DNA of 62,333 nucleotides from Acidobacteriota bacterium (GTDB lineage: Bacteria > Acidobacteriota > Terriglobia > Acidiferrales > UBA7541): positions 1-62,333 of the forward strand of contig QHZD01000053.1 of the NCBI GenBank assembly GCA_003225315.1, in the 5' to 3' direction. Of this stretch, positions 7,340 to 16,007 are shown piece by piece (the stretch's first letter is position 1; every line of letters begins with the position of its first letter). The notes beneath the pieces were generated by a model. That model saw only the letters and a list, made by a program, of their open reading frames with translations. It was not told where the DNA came from and searched no databases. Made by a program: the position numbers and the translations under genes.

Positions 7340-8698
7340 TCAGTTCGCAACCGGCTTCAGTTTCGCGGAAAAGTGCCGCAGAAATTTTGCTTGCTCGATT
7401 ATTTCATATCCGCGGATTTGTTCGCGCTTGCGCCAAACATCCAGAATCACTTCCACGACGTACTCGATGTGGCTCTGCGTGTACGCGCGCCGCGGAATCG
7501 CCAGCCGCACGAGGTCCATCGTGGCGTGCTCGCCGAACATCAGCGTCCCAATTTCCACCGAGCGAATTCCGCCTTCCAGATACAGTTCGTTCGCCAGCGC
7601 CACGCCGGGAAATTGCGCCGCCGGAACGTGCGGCAGAAATGCCCGCGCATCGATATAGATGGCATGCCCGCCCGGCGGCTGCACGATGGGCACGCCTTCA
7701 GTGGCGATGTGGTTGCCGAGAAATGCCGTGGAGGCGATCCGGTATTTCAAATATTCCTCTTCGAGCGCTTCGTTCAGTCCGACGGCAATTGCTTCCAGGT
7801 CGCGTCCGGCCAGCCCGCCGTACGTGGGAAAACCTTCGGTCAAAATGAGCAGGTCTTTTTCCTGTTGCGCCAGCCGGTCGTCGTTGGTGCAGAGGAATCC
7901 GCCAATGTTTGCCATGCCGTCTTTTTTCGCGGACATGGTGCAGCCGTCGGCGTGCGAAAACATTTCGCGCGCAATTTCCCGCGGAGTTTTATTCGCGTAG
8001 CCCGGCTCGCGTAATTTGATGAAGTACGCATTTTCCGCGAACCGGCACGCATCGATGTACAACGGAATCCCGTGCTTCTTGCAGATTTCTTTTACCGCGC
8101 AAATATTTTCCATCGAGACCGGCTGGCCGCCCCCGGAATTATTCGTCACCGTGAGCATCACCAGCGGAATTTTTTTCGCGCCTTCACGTTCGATGGTTTC
8201 CGCGAGCCGCGCCGCGTCCATATTTCCTTTGAAAGGATGCACGTAAGCGGGCTCCTTCGCTTCCGCGATGGGAAGATCCAGCGCCTGCGAGCCGACAAAC
8301 TCGCAGTTCGAGCGCGTGGTGTCAAAATGCGTGTTGTTCGGAACGATGTCGCCCTTTTTGCACATCACATTGAACAAGATGCGTTCGGCAGCGCGGCCCT
8401 GATGCGTGGGAATCACATGCCGGAAACCGAAAATGTTTTGCACCGAGTCGCGAAACCGTGCGAAGCTTGGCGACCCCGCGTAGGATTCGTCACCACGCAT
8501 CATCGCCGCCCACTGTTCCGTAGACATCGCGGCCGTTCCGGAATCGGTGAGCAGATCAATCAGAATTGCATCGGAAGGAACGAGGAAAAGATTGTAGCCG
8601 GCGGCCTCCATAAGTTTCCGGCGTTCTTCGCGTGTGGTGCGGCGGATGGCCTCGATGCTCTTGATGCGAAACGGTTCAATGATCGTCTTGATCGGCAT
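7340..8698 (-). CDS. tnaA: Tryptophanase (beta-eliminating lyase, PLP)
   Basis: This 452-aa PLP enzyme of the tryptophanase/tyrosine phenol-lyase family cleaves an aromatic amino acid to indole (or phenol), pyruvate and ammonia. The start LIDLLTDSGTAAMSTEQW, the PLP-lysine segment MSAKKDG, NIGGFLCTNDD, TYGGLAGRD and the C-terminal KFLRHFSAKL are all visible. Overall wording is closer to tyrosine phenol-lyase, for example ADGCTMS and VPIVQPPGGHA. Two specificity positions instead match tryptophanase: Asp in HFDTT where phenol-lyase has Thr124, and Ile in RSVEIG where phenol-lyase has Arg381. I therefore call it tryptophanase. No TnaC-like leader was found upstream. A B3/4 gene follows 6 nt downstream. 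Confidence 0.82.
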   Translation of the reverse strand: MPIKTIIEPFRIKSIEAIRRTTREERRKLMEAAGYNLFLVPSDAILIDLLTDSGTAAMSTEQWAAMMRGDESYAGSPSFARFRDSVQNIFGFRHVIPTHQGRAAERILFNVMCKKGDIVPNNTHFDTTRSNCEFVGSQALDLPIAEAKEPAYVHPFKGNMDAARLAETIEREGAKKIPLVMLTVTNNSGGGQPVSMENICAVKEICKKHGIPLYIDACRFAENAYFIKLREPGYANKTPREIAREMFSHADGCTMSAKKDGMANIGGFLCTNDDRLAQQEKDLLILTEGFPTYGGLAGRDLEAIAVGLNEALEEEYLKYRIASTAFLGNHIATEGVPIVQPPGGHAIYIDARAFLPHVPAAQFPGVALANELYLEGGIRSVEIGTLMFGEHATMDLVRLAIPRRAYTQSHIEYVVEVILDVWRKREQIRGYEIIEQAKFLRHFSAKLKPVAN

Positions 8699-8846
8699 TT
8701 TCCCCGGGATTCTTCCCCGGACACACTACCACACCAACTGATTCGACGGCGGGGACATCCTCGCTGGAAGAGAAGATGAACAGAAACAAATTACGAGCCC
8801 CAGCGCTGCGCTCGATCCGCCAGCCGTGCTAAACTTTATGGATTCT

Positions 8847-8923
8847 AGGCCCGTAGCTCAGTTGGTTAGAGCGCTACCTTGACACGGTAGAGGTCTGGGG
8901 TTCGAGTCCCCACGGGCCTACCA
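8847..8923 (+). tRNA. tRNA-Val(GAC)
   Basis: The 77-nt sequence folds as a standard tRNA: acceptor AGGCCCG with CGGGCCT, D arm GCTC...GAGC, anticodon stem CTACC/GGTAG around the loop TTGACAC, variable AGGTC, and T arm TGGGG-TTCGAGT-CCCCA. The anticodon GAC reads GUC and GUU valine codons. CCA is encoded at 8921-8923. Confidence 0.97.
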
Positions 8924-9063
8924 TTCGCTGCTGCAATCCGCCCTGCCGGTAAGCTCAGACTCGCGCGCCAAACCTCAGTCGTAAAATTGCTCTGCGCTTT
9001 ACGTTTTCTCCAGCAGTGTAGTAGCCTGCGCTCGGAAACTTCACGTCCGTAACGGAGATGAAC

Positions 9064-10086
9064 ATGAAACGGTTGCTTTGTTTATTCAGCTTGTTGCTCC
9101 TCCCGGCCACTTGCCTTGCTGCCGACGATCTCTTCGACATCAAGCCCGTCGCGGATGGCGTATACGCCGCTATCGCGAAGCCTGCGTATAAGGTCAACTG
9201 CAACGCTGCCATCATTTTGTTCGATGATGCCGTGCTCGTCGTCGACACACACTCCAAGCCTTCCGCCGCCCGCGCTTTGATCGAGCAGATCAAGAAGCTC
9301 ACGGACAAACCCGTTCGATATGTCGTGAACACACATTTTCACTGGGATCATTATCAAGGCAATCAGGCGTATCCCAGTTCGTGGCCTGCCGGCGTGGAAA
9401 TTATTTCCTCGGAGGCAACACGCGCGAACATTGAGCAGCGAGGCATACCGCGGGTGAAGCACGAAATCGTCACCATGCCCCGGGAAATCGAAAACTTGAA
9501 AAGTGACTTGGACAAGGCATCGGACCTTGGGCAAAAAGAACAACTTCGCGCCAACCTGCTCCAAGCAGAAGCGTACCTTGCTGAACTCAAGAGCGTGCAT
9601 GTGACGCTTCCTAGTGTGACCTTCGATCACTCGCTGATCCTCCACCGCCCCTCAAAAACCGTCGAAATTCTCTGGCTTGGGAACGCACACACCAATGGCG
9701 ACGTCTTCGTTTATCTTCCTCGAGAGAAAGTTCTCGTCACGGGTGACGCCCTGCACGGATGGACTCCTTACATGGGCGATAGTTATCCTTTTGACTGGAT
9801 TCAAACTCTCGATGCCGCGGAGAAACTTGACTTCGACCAGGTCATCGGCGGACATGGCGACGTTATGCGCGGCAAGGAAAGATTCGAACTATGGAAGCAT
9901 TACTTCCGCGACCTGATGGACGAGGCCGCAGAGGCTTACGCTCGCGGGGCATCGCTGGAAGATGCCGAGAAAGGAGTCAGCAAAACCCTGATAGCGAAAT
10001 ACTCGGGCAAATTTGACCCTGGTTTCCCCAAGAGTGTGATTGGTAACATCGCCAAGGCTTATCAGGTGATTGCCTTCATGCCCTAG
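9064..10086 (+). CDS. Secreted metallo-beta-lactamase fold hydrolase
   Basis: This 340-aa protein begins with a signal peptide (KRLLCLFSLLLLPATCLA). It carries the metal site HFHWDH near residue 93, a later His in the LGNAHTNGD segment, and an Asp in VTGDALHG, so two zinc ions are likely bound. The central helical insert and long C-terminal helix are seen in secreted MBL proteins of Acidobacteriota; the substrate cannot be told. GGAG ends just before 9058, which makes the ATG at 9064 (spacing 6) the better start than the ATG at 9058. The gene stands alone downstream of the valine tRNA. Confidence 0.85.
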   Translation: MKRLLCLFSLLLLPATCLAADDLFDIKPVADGVYAAIAKPAYKVNCNAAIILFDDAVLVVDTHSKPSAARALIEQIKKLTDKPVRYVVNTHFHWDHYQGNQAYPSSWPAGVEIISSEATRANIEQRGIPRVKHEIVTMPREIENLKSDLDKASDLGQKEQLRANLLQAEAYLAELKSVHVTLPSVTFDHSLILHRPSKTVEILWLGNAHTNGDVFVYLPREKVLVTGDALHGWTPYMGDSYPFDWIQTLDAAEKLDFDQVIGGHGDVMRGKERFELWKHYFRDLMDEAAEAYARGASLEDAEKGVSKTLIAKYSGKFDPGFPKSVIGNIAKAYQVIAFMP

Positions 10087-10349
10087 CCCGTCAGTTAGCC
10101 AAACTTCCCAAGTTGATGAAAGGGAGATTCTCTAACCTCAAATTCAGCCTGGCCTACCATCGTTTCCAATCACTTAGACGGAAGCCGCAGAAAACTTCGG
10201 CTGTATCTTGGTCGGTCTGTGCGGTTATTTGTGATCGCGAGGTCTTCATCGGTCGGCCCGTTGTTTAAACCGTTGTAATAAAGCACCCCTGAGTCCTACA
10301 ATGCCTCCACCAAGCAGGCCCTAATCCGCTTCTCAATTCAGGAGGGAAT

Positions 10350-10814
10350 ATGAAAGCAAGAGCGACCGTATTGACTCTGGCATTGTGTATTGCAGGCGCA
10401 GCCGTGTGCTTCGCCGCCGACGCATTTATGGGCACATGGAAGTTGAACGAGGCCAAGTCCAAGATCGGTGCGGGGTCACCAAAGAACACCACTGTTGTCT
10501 ACGAGGTTGCTGGAGACAGTGTGAAAGTAACGACGGATGGCACCGACGGCGACGGTAAACCATCGCATGGCGTGTGGACCGGCAAGTTCGACGGCAAGGA
10601 CTATCCGGTCACAGGAGATCCGAGCACGGATACCCGGTCCTACAAGAAAGTCGACGATCATACACTGACGTTCATCAACAAGAAGGGTGACAAAGTTACG
10701 ATTAGCGGTCGTGGCGTCGTTTCGGCCGACGGGAAGACCCGCACGGTCACCATCACCGGAACCGATTCGAAGGGCGCGAAGTTCACCACTACTGCGGTGT
10801 ACGACAAGCAGTAG
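10350..10814 (+). CDS. Small secreted protein of unknown function
   Basis: The 154-aa product has a clear signal peptide (residues 1-22, ending CFAADAF). A mature beta-rich domain begins GTWKLNEAKSK, a phrase common at the start of lipocalin-like or extracellular proteins of Acidobacteriota. Strands such as VTISGRGVVSADGKTRTVTI suggest a barrel. A strong ribosome-binding site (AGGAGGGA) lies just before the ATG. It is monocistronic, with a hairpin at 10845-10874 after it. No catalytic motif is apparent. Confidence 0.75.
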   Translation: MKARATVLTLALCIAGAAVCFAADAFMGTWKLNEAKSKIGAGSPKNTTVVYEVAGDSVKVTTDGTDGDGKPSHGVWTGKFDGKDYPVTGDPSTDTRSYKKVDDHTLTFINKKGDKVTISGRGVVSADGKTRTVTITGTDSKGAKFTTTAVYDKQ

Positions 10815-10844
10815 AGACAACTACCCGATAGCGCCCACAGCTAT

Positions 10845-10893
10845 GCCCTTCCGCTCACCTCTGGGCGGAAGGGCGGGAATTCAGTTCTATTTT
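10845..10893 (+). terminator. Probable terminator after the 154-aa secreted protein
   Basis: A perfect 10-bp stem pairs 10845-10854 with 10865-10874 around a 10-nt loop, followed after about 14 nt by TATTTTT. The gap between stem and T-run is long, so termination may be weak. Confidence 0.5.
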
Positions 10894-10955
10894 TCACATC
10901 TACTGCGACGGTACCTGAGGACGCAAATTGTGTTGACGATGCTTGCCCCGATCCC

Positions 10956-12377
10956 TCACGTTGGCGATGCGGCCAGGGCGAATTCGCGGTGGGTGGTGTT
11001 GAGAGCGGTTTTGACGGCTTTGACGTCGATCACGAACGAGATGTTGGATTCCGAGGAGCCTTGGGCGATGGCGATTACGTTCACGTTGTCGCGTCCCAGC
11101 GCGTTGAAAGTTCGGCCGGCGATTCCGGGTGTGCCGCGCATGTTCTCTCCGACGACGGCTACGATGGCGATATTCGAATCCACGGTGATGTGCTCCACCT
11201 TGTGGTGCGCGAGGTCGTGCGCAAACTCTTTGCGCAGGGCTTCCACGGTTCGCTGAGCATCCACAGTGGAAACGATGAAGCAGATATCGTTCTGCGAGGA
11301 CGACTGCGAGATCAGCAGGACGTTGGCGCGCACTTCGGCGGTAGTGGAAAATGTGCGTCCCACGACGTCAGGCAAGCCGACGATTCCCGGTCCGCCCACG
11401 CTGATCAATGTTACATCGCGGATCGCCGTCAGCGCCTTTACGCCCCCGCCGATGCTGCGGCCTTCGGGCGTGATTTTTGTGCCGGGCTTTTCGGGTGCAA
11501 AGCTGTTGCGAATCCACACGGGAATCGCGGCTTGCACGACCGGATTCAGCGTTTTTGGATGCAGCACTTTCGCGCCGAAGTAAGCTAGCTCTGCAGCCTC
11601 GCGGTACGAAATCACCGGAATCGTGCGCGCCTCCGCCACCAGTCGCGGGTCGGCTGTGAGCACACCGTCGACGTCGGTCCAGATGATGACTTCGTCCGCG
11701 TCCATTGCGGCGCCCAGGATCGTCGCGGAGTAATCGGAGCCTCCGCGCCCCAGCGTGGTCAATTGGCCTTCCGTGGTGGCCCCGATGAAGCCAGTCACGA
11801 CCGGCGCAATTCCTTTTTCCAACAGCGGCCGCAAGCGCGTTTGCGATTTCGCGCGCGTCAATTCCATCCGTGGTTCCGCGCCGCCGTGGAACGCGTCGGT
11901 CACGATCAATTCGGTCGCTTCGATCGCTTCGCTTTGCAGTCCGAGTTCGCTGACGGCTGCGGCCACCAGCGGCGCGGAGAGCCGTTCTCCCAGGCTCGAG
12001 ATTGCGTCCAGGGCGCGCGGCGTAAGTTCGCGCAGAAGTGCCGTTCCTTCGCAAAGCCGCCGCCCCTCGGCGAATACCTCTTCCATCCGTTGCCGGATGC
12101 GCGCTCGTTCGTCTTCTTGCTGGACCAGGCTTGTCAGAGCGGTTTCGTGTTGTTGACGTAGCGTATCGAGAATGGCCGCAGCTTCACGCGCGTCTCCTGC
12201 CTCCGCTTTCTTTGCCGCCTCGATCAACCGGTTGGTTACGCCGCTCATCGCGGAGACTACCGCGACACAGCCGCCCTCCTTCGCTGCTTTCGCGATAATC
12301 TGGGCCGTCCTGGCGATGCACGATGCGTCGCCGACGGACGTGCCCCCGAATTTCATTACCTGTAAGCGCGCTTTCAT
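10956..12377 (-). CDS. lysC: Aspartate kinase with two ACT domains
   Basis: This 473-aa enzyme phosphorylates aspartate, the first step toward lysine, threonine, methionine and isoleucine. The N-terminal kinase shows KFGGTSVG (residues 9-16), VVSAMSGVTNRL, TTLGRGGSDYSATILG and IWTDVDGVLTADPR. The C-terminal about 150 residues form two ACT domains, starting near ISVGGPGIVGLPDV and VVGENMRGTPGIAGRT, so end-product feedback is expected. It lies 11 nt downstream of the TMEM175-like gene on the same strand. A second, ACT-less kinase is encoded at 31310-32377, so the two probably differ in regulation. Confidence 0.92.
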   Translation of the reverse strand: MKARLQVMKFGGTSVGDASCIARTAQIIAKAAKEGGCVAVVSAMSGVTNRLIEAAKKAEAGDAREAAAILDTLRQQHETALTSLVQQEDERARIRQRMEEVFAEGRRLCEGTALLRELTPRALDAISSLGERLSAPLVAAAVSELGLQSEAIEATELIVTDAFHGGAEPRMELTRAKSQTRLRPLLEKGIAPVVTGFIGATTEGQLTTLGRGGSDYSATILGAAMDADEVIIWTDVDGVLTADPRLVAEARTIPVISYREAAELAYFGAKVLHPKTLNPVVQAAIPVWIRNSFAPEKPGTKITPEGRSIGGGVKALTAIRDVTLISVGGPGIVGLPDVVGRTFSTTAEVRANVLLISQSSSQNDICFIVSTVDAQRTVEALRKEFAHDLAHHKVEHITVDSNIAIVAVVGENMRGTPGIAGRTFNALGRDNVNVIAIAQGSSESNISFVIDVKAVKTALNTTHREFALAASPT

Positions 12378-12388
12378 TTCCGTTCCAG

Positions 12389-12958
12389 CTACACTGTGGA
12401 TTCGATTCGCCGGTCAGGTATAAACCACATCACGGCAACTACAACATAGAGCAAGAGGGCGATCCATGGGCGCGCGTACGCCAGCAGAATCGCCAGTGCG
12501 TAGACCGATAGAGACACCTTACTTTTTAGATCGTTGCCGACCGCGCGAGCTAGTTTTGAGTCGGGACCGTTGCACGCGATGATGGATCGTTCCAATAAAA
12601 TGTAGGCAATCGCGGCCATTGCCAAAACCAAGCCGTAAGCCGCAGTGGGCGCGGCTGCGAAATGAGTTTCATCCATCCAACGAATGACGAACGGAACTAG
12701 CGATAGCCAGAACAGCAGGAACAGGTTGGCCCATAGTACAGCGCCATTAATTCGTTCCGTAACATGGAGCATATGGTGATGGTTATTCCAAAAGATGCCG
12801 ACGTTGCCAAAGCTAAGTGCGTAGGCCAGAAATACCGGGAGACCGGACGCCAGCGAGAGAAAATCGGAGCCGGCGGGCACCTTCAGCTCCAACACCATGA
12901 TAGTAATGATGATGGCGATCACTCCATCTGTGAAAGCTTCCAGGCGTTGCTTATCCAT
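12389..12958 (-). CDS. TMEM175-family (DUF1211) membrane protein, putative K+ channel
   Basis: This 189-aa, strongly hydrophobic protein starts with RLEAFTDGVIAI, the RxxxFxDG signature of bacterial TMEM175 (DUF1211). These proteins form potassium-selective channels with six membrane helices. Helices can be seen at about residues 8-25, 37-57, 75-95, 105-125 and 150-180. The gene precedes aspartate kinase by 11 nt and may be cotranscribed with it, with no clear functional link. Channel activity is from family knowledge only. Confidence 0.82.
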   Translation of the reverse strand: MDKQRLEAFTDGVIAIIITIMVLELKVPAGSDFLSLASGLPVFLAYALSFGNVGIFWNNHHHMLHVTERINGAVLWANLFLLFWLSLVPFVIRWMDETHFAAAPTAAYGLVLAMAAIAYILLERSIIACNGPDSKLARAVGNDLKSKVSLSVYALAILLAYARPWIALLLYVVVAVMWFIPDRRIESTV

Positions 12959-13242
12959 CGGCGAACCTAGTTGGGAGTAATGACTAGCGACCCGGTGCTG
13001 CAGCCTTGCTGATTCTGTTCTCAGACCTCGAAGGAGTGTATCTCACGACCGTAGGACATTCACAAGCCCCGATGATCCCGCTAATCATAAACCGACCCAT
13101 TACCGTAACGACGCCCGCGTTGACTTTCTTTCCGCGGCGCTTCTAACATGGCAAGTGGAAACTCCACGCCAATCAGATTGGAGCAACCGATCTCGCATCG
13201 GCGCGGCGGATTTTCGGCGACTCATTCGAAAGGCGGCTTGGC

Positions 13243-15339
13243 ATGAACCCACGGCGCATTCTCGGTCTGACACTTGTCATTGCGGCGACCGCAGTTGGCA
13301 TTGCGCTTCGTTCTTCGGCGGACAACAAAGCGAAGCCCGGCGACGTGAACGAAGCGCGTGTTATGTCCGATGCCGCCACAGGGAACAACTGGCTCCTCAA
13401 CGGCCGTACTTTTGACGCCGGCCATTTCAGCCCGTTGCAGCAAATCACTGACAAGAATATCGCCGGGCTTGGTCTGGCCTGGTCTCTTGATATTGACAGC
13501 GCCATGGGCATCGTATCGGAGCCGATCGTCGTGGATGGAGTGATTTACGTCAGCGCGCCGCTTTCGAAAGTCTATGCGGTGGAGGCTGCCACGGAAAAAC
13601 TGCTGTGGAAATTCGATCCTCAAGTTCGCTTGGACCAAGCCATCAACGGTTCTTATTCCGCGCGTGTCAATGGCGGCGTGGCTGTTTGGAACGGCAAAGT
13701 GTATGTCGGCACCGGCGACTGCCGCCTGGTGGCCATCGATGCTGCAAGCGCGAAAAAAGTGTGGGAGGCCACAGTCTGCGAGCCAACGCAAACCGGCATC
13801 ACCGGCGCGCCGCATGTGGCCAAGGGGAAAATTCTGATGGGCTTCAACGGCTCGGACGACGGCGTGCGAGGCGCACTGATTGCTTATGACGCGGAAACCG
13901 GCAAGGAAGCGTGGCGCTTCTGGACGGTTCCGGACGATCCCTCGAAGGCATTCGAAACGAAGGCGCTCGAAATGGCCGCGAAGACCTGGTCCGGCGACGG
14001 ATGGTGGAGGGTTGGCGGCGGCGACGTCTGGAACGCTATCACCTATGACGACGCGACAAACCAGGTCATCTTCGGAACGGCTGGCGTGGGAGTGGACTAT
14101 GGTGAGTTCCGCCTCATCAAAGCAACCGGCGACCGGCTGTTTGGCGAGTGCATCATCGCGGTGAACGCAGACACTGGAGAATACGCCTGGCATTACCAGA
14201 CCGGCACTGAAGGCGTCCATTCCGAAAACAATCATATTGTTATGGCGGATCTGGTGATCGACGGCGAGAAACGCCACGTGGTTATGACCGTGCCGAAAAA
14301 CGGCTTCTTTTTTGTGCTCGATGCCAAGACCGGGAAACTTCTTTCCGCGAAGCCTCTCGTCAAAACGGTTTGGGCGTCCTCGATTGACTTGACGACCGGG
14401 CGCGCGGTGCGGATTTCCGCATCGCAAGGCGGCGGTAGGCAGTGGACGGTTCACAACTGGTGGCCGATGAGCTACAACGCGCGGACCGGCTTGGTGTATA
14501 TCCCCACAACCGATCGTCGTGCCGATGTGAAGGCCGCGTCCGAAGCAGGAGAAGGCGGCGAAGGATTGTTTGGCCGGCTTATCGCGTGGGATCCGATCGC
14601 GCAATCGGCGCGCTGGTCCGTCGAAGAAGAAATCGCCACCAATGGCGGAGTTCTCTCCACGGCTGGAAACCTAGTTTTTCAGGGCCAAGGCACGGGCGAA
14701 TTTGCGGCTTATACCGCGGATACCGGGAAAAAAATCTGGTCGATCAAAACCGGCTCGGCCATCGAGTCGATTCCCGTTACGTTCTCCGTGAAAGGCGAGC
14801 AATACGTCATCACACCTGTGGGATGGGGTTCAGGCTCACGCTTGTTCGCGCCAGCCCGCACGATGGCCACGCCCGAATCAAAACGCGGCCCGGCGCGGCT
14901 GTATGCGTTCAAGCTTGGCGCAACGACGCCTTTCCCGTATCCGAAAATTGTGATTCCGCCTGTGCCGAAGCCTCCCGAGCAAAACGTGAGCGAGGAAATC
15001 ATCCGCAAGGGCGAAAAGCTTTACGGAACATTTGTCTGCGACGGTTGTCACTCGCCCGGACTTGACGGAAGCGGCGCCTGGGTTCTTGATGGCGCGATTC
15101 CCGATCTTCGCTACATGCCCCCCGATGTTCACAAAGATTGGTATCAAATTGTCTTAGGCGGCAGCCACTGGAGTAAAGGCATGCCCGGGTTCGCCGATCC
15201 TCCGAAGTTTGCATTCCCGCATGACAAGATGACCGTGCAGGATGCGGACGCAATTCACGCTTACGTCATCGATGGAGCCTGGAAAGCGTATAAGAGCGAG
15301 CAAGCGGCGGTGCAATCTCAATCCAAGGAAAATCACTAG
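13243..15339 (+). CDS. PQQ-dependent alcohol dehydrogenase with C-terminal cytochrome c
   Basis: This 698-aa periplasmic quinoprotein oxidises alcohols and passes electrons to a haem. After a signal-anchor (residues 1-25), the eight-bladed propeller starts at GNNWLLNGRTFDAGHFSPLQ. Repeated blade signatures such as YAVEAATEKLLWKFD, YDAETGKEAWRF and NADTGEYAWHYQ follow. A cytochrome c domain begins near residue 585 with one CxxCH (CDGCH, about residue 600) and a later Met ligand candidate. The length and order match type II quinohaemoproteins. Its stop codon shares CTAG with the stop of the converging DUF4383 gene. PQQ synthesis genes are not in the window. Confidence 0.9.
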   Translation: MNPRRILGLTLVIAATAVGIALRSSADNKAKPGDVNEARVMSDAATGNNWLLNGRTFDAGHFSPLQQITDKNIAGLGLAWSLDIDSAMGIVSEPIVVDGVIYVSAPLSKVYAVEAATEKLLWKFDPQVRLDQAINGSYSARVNGGVAVWNGKVYVGTGDCRLVAIDAASAKKVWEATVCEPTQTGITGAPHVAKGKILMGFNGSDDGVRGALIAYDAETGKEAWRFWTVPDDPSKAFETKALEMAAKTWSGDGWWRVGGGDVWNAITYDDATNQVIFGTAGVGVDYGEFRLIKATGDRLFGECIIAVNADTGEYAWHYQTGTEGVHSENNHIVMADLVIDGEKRHVVMTVPKNGFFFVLDAKTGKLLSAKPLVKTVWASSIDLTTGRAVRISASQGGGRQWTVHNWWPMSYNARTGLVYIPTTDRRADVKAASEAGEGGEGLFGRLIAWDPIAQSARWSVEEEIATNGGVLSTAGNLVFQGQGTGEFAAYTADTGKKIWSIKTGSAIESIPVTFSVKGEQYVITPVGWGSGSRLFAPARTMATPESKRGPARLYAFKLGATTPFPYPKIVIPPVPKPPEQNVSEEIIRKGEKLYGTFVCDGCHSPGLDGSGAWVLDGAIPDLRYMPPDVHKDWYQIVLGGSHWSKGMPGFADPPKFAFPHDKMTVQDADAIHAYVIDGAWKAYKSEQAAVQSQSKENH

Positions 15340-15698
15340 CTCGGCTTTGCGCTGGCAAAACCGGCCGCCAGGCTGAGCAGGCCGACACCCAGGTGGATGA
15401 AATTGAAATGCGTGTTCAAGTCCAGTTGGATGGGGTCGAGATCGCGCAGACCGCGGAAGCCTGCAATGGCCACCAGCGTATAGATCGTCCCAAAAATCAG
15501 ACCAAAACGCCGCGGACCGTCCGCGTTCTTTCCAAGGCCAGCCCACAAGGCGACAAGGCCGCTGGCGAGGTGAAAAATGTTATGGGCGGGAGGAAACATG
15601 AGATGGAACATTTCATGTCGAAAGAATCCCACCACACCGACAGCGACCAGGATCGCGCCGCTCAGCACGACATAGATTTTTGCCAGCGCGCTCGCCAT
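15336..15698 (-). CDS. DUF4383-like membrane protein
   Basis: The product of about 120 aa has four hydrophobic segments. It repeats the DUF4383 pattern of His-containing helices: HNIFHLASGLVALWAG and HFNFIHLGVGLLSLAAG. I use the ATG at 15698, preceded by GAAGAA; the frame opens at 15734. It converges on the PQQ dehydrogenase, and the two stop codons overlap within CTAG. The function is unknown. Confidence 0.65.
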   Translation of the reverse strand: MASALAKIYVVLSGAILVAVGVVGFFRHEMFHLMFPPAHNIFHLASGLVALWAGLGKNADGPRRFGLIFGTIYTLVAIAGFRGLRDLDPIQLDLNTHFNFIHLGVGLLSLAAGFASAKPS

Positions 15699-15863
15699 CG
15701 GTTCTTCGCAGCCGTTTGTTCGCTCCAGATGCAATCGCGAAATGTCGTGGAGCTTACGGCTCGCATGGATGTGCCGTCAAGCCCATAGAGACTAGCCTGC
15801 TCGGAAAACGCCAAGCTTTAAGGCTATAATCTGCGCCGATCGCAGAATTAGAAATGGTGAAAT

Positions 15864-15989
15864 ATGAACGCGACTGAACCGAACACGAACGCGCGCGGCC
15901 GGTTGGCAAGTATTCTCAGCGACATCCATTTTTGGGTACCCGTCGCCGTTCTGATGGGTGGATTGCTGCTTCTGCGATTTATTCGCTGA
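15864..15989 (+). CDS. 41-aa single-pass membrane protein
   Basis: A 126-bp frame encodes a polar N-terminus (MNATEPNTNARGRLASILSD) and one membrane helix (FWVPVAVLMGGLLLLRFI) ending in Arg. It ends 18 nt before the sugar transporter start on the same strand. The composition, with charged residues on one side and a clean helix, is what a real small membrane protein looks like. The ribosome-binding site is weak. It could be a transporter accessory subunit or an unrelated small protein. Confidence 0.5.
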   Translation: MNATEPNTNARGRLASILSDIHFWVPVAVLMGGLLLLRFIR

Positions 15990-16007
15990 TTTTTGGATCG
16001 GAGCAAA

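Noticed and set aside
8699-8846. TnaC-like leader peptide for tryptophanase
   Set aside because: No short frame with Trp and the needed spacing was found on the minus strand.
13222-14604. 460-residue frame opposite the PQQ dehydrogenase
   Set aside because: Composition is that of a shadow frame; the plus strand has clear propeller repeats and a haem motif.
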